From: Pipra filicauda
Taxonomy: Eukaryota > Chordata > Aves > Passeriformes > Pipridae
Length of the DNA stretch: 64,000 nt
Assembly: GCF_003945595.2 (NCBI RefSeq)
Contig: NW_024104424.1
Location: 573,528-637,527 of the forward strand
Direction of reading: 5' to 3'
Positions 62,440-64,000 of this stretch are shown here, one piece after another (position 1 is the stretch's first letter; every line of letters starts with the position of its first letter). The position numbers and the translations under genes are program-made. Under the pieces are notes generated by a model, which saw nothing but the letters and a program-made list of their open reading frames with translations, did not search any database and was not told where the DNA came from.

Positions 62440-63997
62440 TCTGCGGATAGCGGACGTCCTGAGCATTGTTCTGCCCTAATCGCCCATGAGCTGGCTCGTC
62501 TCAACATCGACATTGCTGCTCTCAGTGAAGTTTGCCTTCACGAGGAAGGCAGCCTCAGAGAACATGGTGCCGGTTACACACTCTTTTGGTCAGGCAAGCC
62601 CAGAACCGAAAAACATCTCTCAGGAGTTGGCTTCATGATCAAAAACTCTATTGTTCCAAAACTCAAAAATCTGCCGACAGGTCACTCTGACTGCATTATC
62701 TCCCTACGCCTTCCACTAAACAACAAGCAACATGTTGTCCTCTTTAGTATATATGCCCCAACTCCCCGAGCTGACCCTGTTGAAAAAGATAAATTTTACA
62801 CTGTCCTGCGCCTCCTTACCCAAAAGGTGCCCGCAGATGATAAGATCATTATCCTTGTTGATTTCAACGGCAGAGTAGGAGAGAATTTTGAAGCCTGGAA
62901 AGGAATATTAGGCAAGCATGGTGTTGGAAACTGCAACGATAATGGTCGACTTCTGTTGGAATTCTGTGCGGAGCAACAGCTCACCATCACTAATACTATC
63001 TTTCAGCAGAAAGATAGTCTGAAGACAACCTGGATGCACCCCAGATCTAAGCATTGTCACCTCATCAATTATGTCTTGGTGCGACGGAGAGATGTCCGCG
63101 ATGTCCACCATACCCGCGTGATGCCCAGCGCAGAATGCCAAACAGACCATCGGCTTGAGCGCTGCAAACTCAACTTCAATCTTAAATTCAAACCTAAAAG
63201 GGGCAGTATCCCAAGGAGAAGACTCCAAGTTAACAATCTCCAATCAACCACAGTGAGAGACAAACTCCAGGCAAACCTTCAAACTAGGCTTGAAAACCAC
63301 TCCATAGATTCTACAGATTCCTCTCCTGAAACAATTTGGCACCATATTAAAAACAGCATCCTGTAATCCTCTGAAGAATCCTTAGGTTTCTTCTTCAAGA
63401 AGAACAAGGACTGGTTTGATGAAAACAATCAAGAGATCCAGGACTTGTTGAGGAAGAAGAGAACTGCCCATCAAGCACACCTTGCACTGCCATCCTGTCA
63501 TGCAAGAAAAACAGCCTTTTGTCTCGCATGCAGCAAGCTCCAACAGAAACTCCGTGACATCCAGAACAAGTGGTGGATTGATCTAGCTGAAAAAACTCAA
63601 TTATGCGCAGATTCGGGAGATCACAAAGGATTCTATGAGGCCTTGAAAACAGCATACGGGCCTACATACCAGGTACAAAGCCCTCTACTCAGCACTGATG
63701 GGCAAACGCTTCTAACAGATAAAACCTCCATTCTGAAATGATGGTCTGAACACTTTCAGACTCTTTTCAGTACCAACTGTGTAGTCCAAGACTCAGCAAT
63801 TCAGTCCATCACACAACAACCAGTAAAGTATGAATTGGATACTGCTCCCACTTTAGGAGAAACCCTCAAGGCCATACAGCAGGTGAAAATCAGCAAGGCA
63901 GCTGGGATTGATGGAATTCCACCTGAAATCTGGAAACATGGGGGCCCTGCACTCCACACCAAATTCACGAGTTTGTGGTGCGCTGTTGGGAACTAGG
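62440..63997 (+). pseudogene. Broken endonuclease/reverse-transcriptase ORF of the RTE-like element
   Basis: This is the decayed ORF of a LINE protein that nicks target DNA and primes reverse transcription. Counting residues from the open frame that begins at 62404, the APE endonuclease shows E42 in the ALSE motif (62527), YAPT at 117-120, DFNGR at 153-157 (62860), NDNG at 178-181, TWMHPRS at 209-215 and TDH at 247-249 (63142). A TAA at 63364-63366 interrupts the frame. The linker then continues in the same frame (KNKDWFDEN, KLQQKLRDIQNKWW, YGPTYQVQSPLLS) to a TGA at 63739-63741. The frame resumes with WSEHFQTLFS and reaches the reverse-transcriptase start (KAAGIDGIPPEIWKHGGPAL, 63892-63951). 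Near 63966-63972 the sense reading moves to another frame (FVVRCWELG), so a one-base loss is likely. The usual Asp of the IDY motif is Asn222 (63067). The amino-terminal NVR-type motif is missing through truncation. No functional product is expected. Confidence 0.85.
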
Positions 63998-64000
63998 CGA
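62440..64000 (+). mobile_element. 5'-truncated RTE-type non-LTR retrotransposon (AviRTE-like), running off the window edge
   Basis: A LINE fragment in sense orientation. Recognisable protein homology begins abruptly near 62440, just before the reading RPEHCSALIAHELARL, and continues in one frame into the start of a reverse-transcriptase domain at the window edge. The sequence before it is AT-rich host-like DNA without coding signal, and the element is visibly richer in GC and CpG than its flanks. The order APE endonuclease, linker, reverse transcriptase with no other domain is that of RTE-clade elements, and the motifs (YAPT, DFNGRVG, NDNG, TWMHPRS, TDHRL, DGIPPEIWKHGGP) fit that group. Established knowledge: the RTE family described in birds is AviRTE, shared with filarial nematodes. 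Assignment to AviRTE itself is inference. The 3' end, tail and second target-site duplication lie outside the window. It could instead be another RTE-like or related APE-type LINE. Confidence 0.85.

Noticed and set aside
62796..63263. Minus-strand frames of 64-111 codons within the RTE-like element
   Set aside because: They are shadows of the sense endonuclease frame.
63395..63655. Minus-strand 86-codon frame at the end of the window
   Set aside because: It is antisense to the linker of the RTE-like protein, which shows family-specific motifs in sense.

Overview
The window looks like ordinary nuclear DNA from a bird. It is AT-rich and CpG-poor, has no compact genes, and carries the typical avian repeat set: several fragments of CR1 LINEs, a fragment resembling an avian ERVL-type LTR, and at least one relic of the ancient amniote SINE MIR. 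No operons, bacterial-type genes, RNA genes or CRISPR arrays are visible. Almost all short reading frames are chance open stretches. The region reads as a large intron or an intergenic gene desert. All family names come from motif recognition by eye, because no database search was possible.

Layout. 1-1860: unique sequence with a MIR relic (632-745) and a rearranged CR1 on the minus strand (about 1488-1860) that still shows the reverse-transcriptase active-site region. 1861-8419: unique, with low-complexity tracts. 8420-8590: the only good candidate for a cellular coding exon, a short reading frame that starts with a convincing signal peptide and has plausible splice sites; the gene is not recognised. 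8591-23173: unique sequence with a large A/C-rich tract (18657-18789) and a CR1 piece (21022-21145). 23174-23515: an internally deleted LTR fragment. 23516-38966: unique, with a perfect 14-bp inverted repeat at 37727-37767. 38967-39152: an older CR1 3' end. 39153-61489: unique, with several A/C or G/T tracts, a C19 homopolymer and a possible second MIR. 61490-61567: a CR1 3' end on the plus strand.

62440 to the window edge: the most notable feature. This is a 5'-truncated APE-type non-LTR retrotransposon of the RTE type, carrying most of an endonuclease, a linker and the start of the reverse transcriptase. It resembles AviRTE, the family reported from seven tropical bird lineages and filarial nematodes and attributed to horizontal transfer. 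If confirmed, it narrows the host to a bird lineage invaded by that family. The copy is dead: two in-frame stops, one probable frameshift and a lost catalytic aspartate.

I found no convincing previously undescribed biological system. The items worth checking are the RTE-like element and the possible signal-peptide exon.
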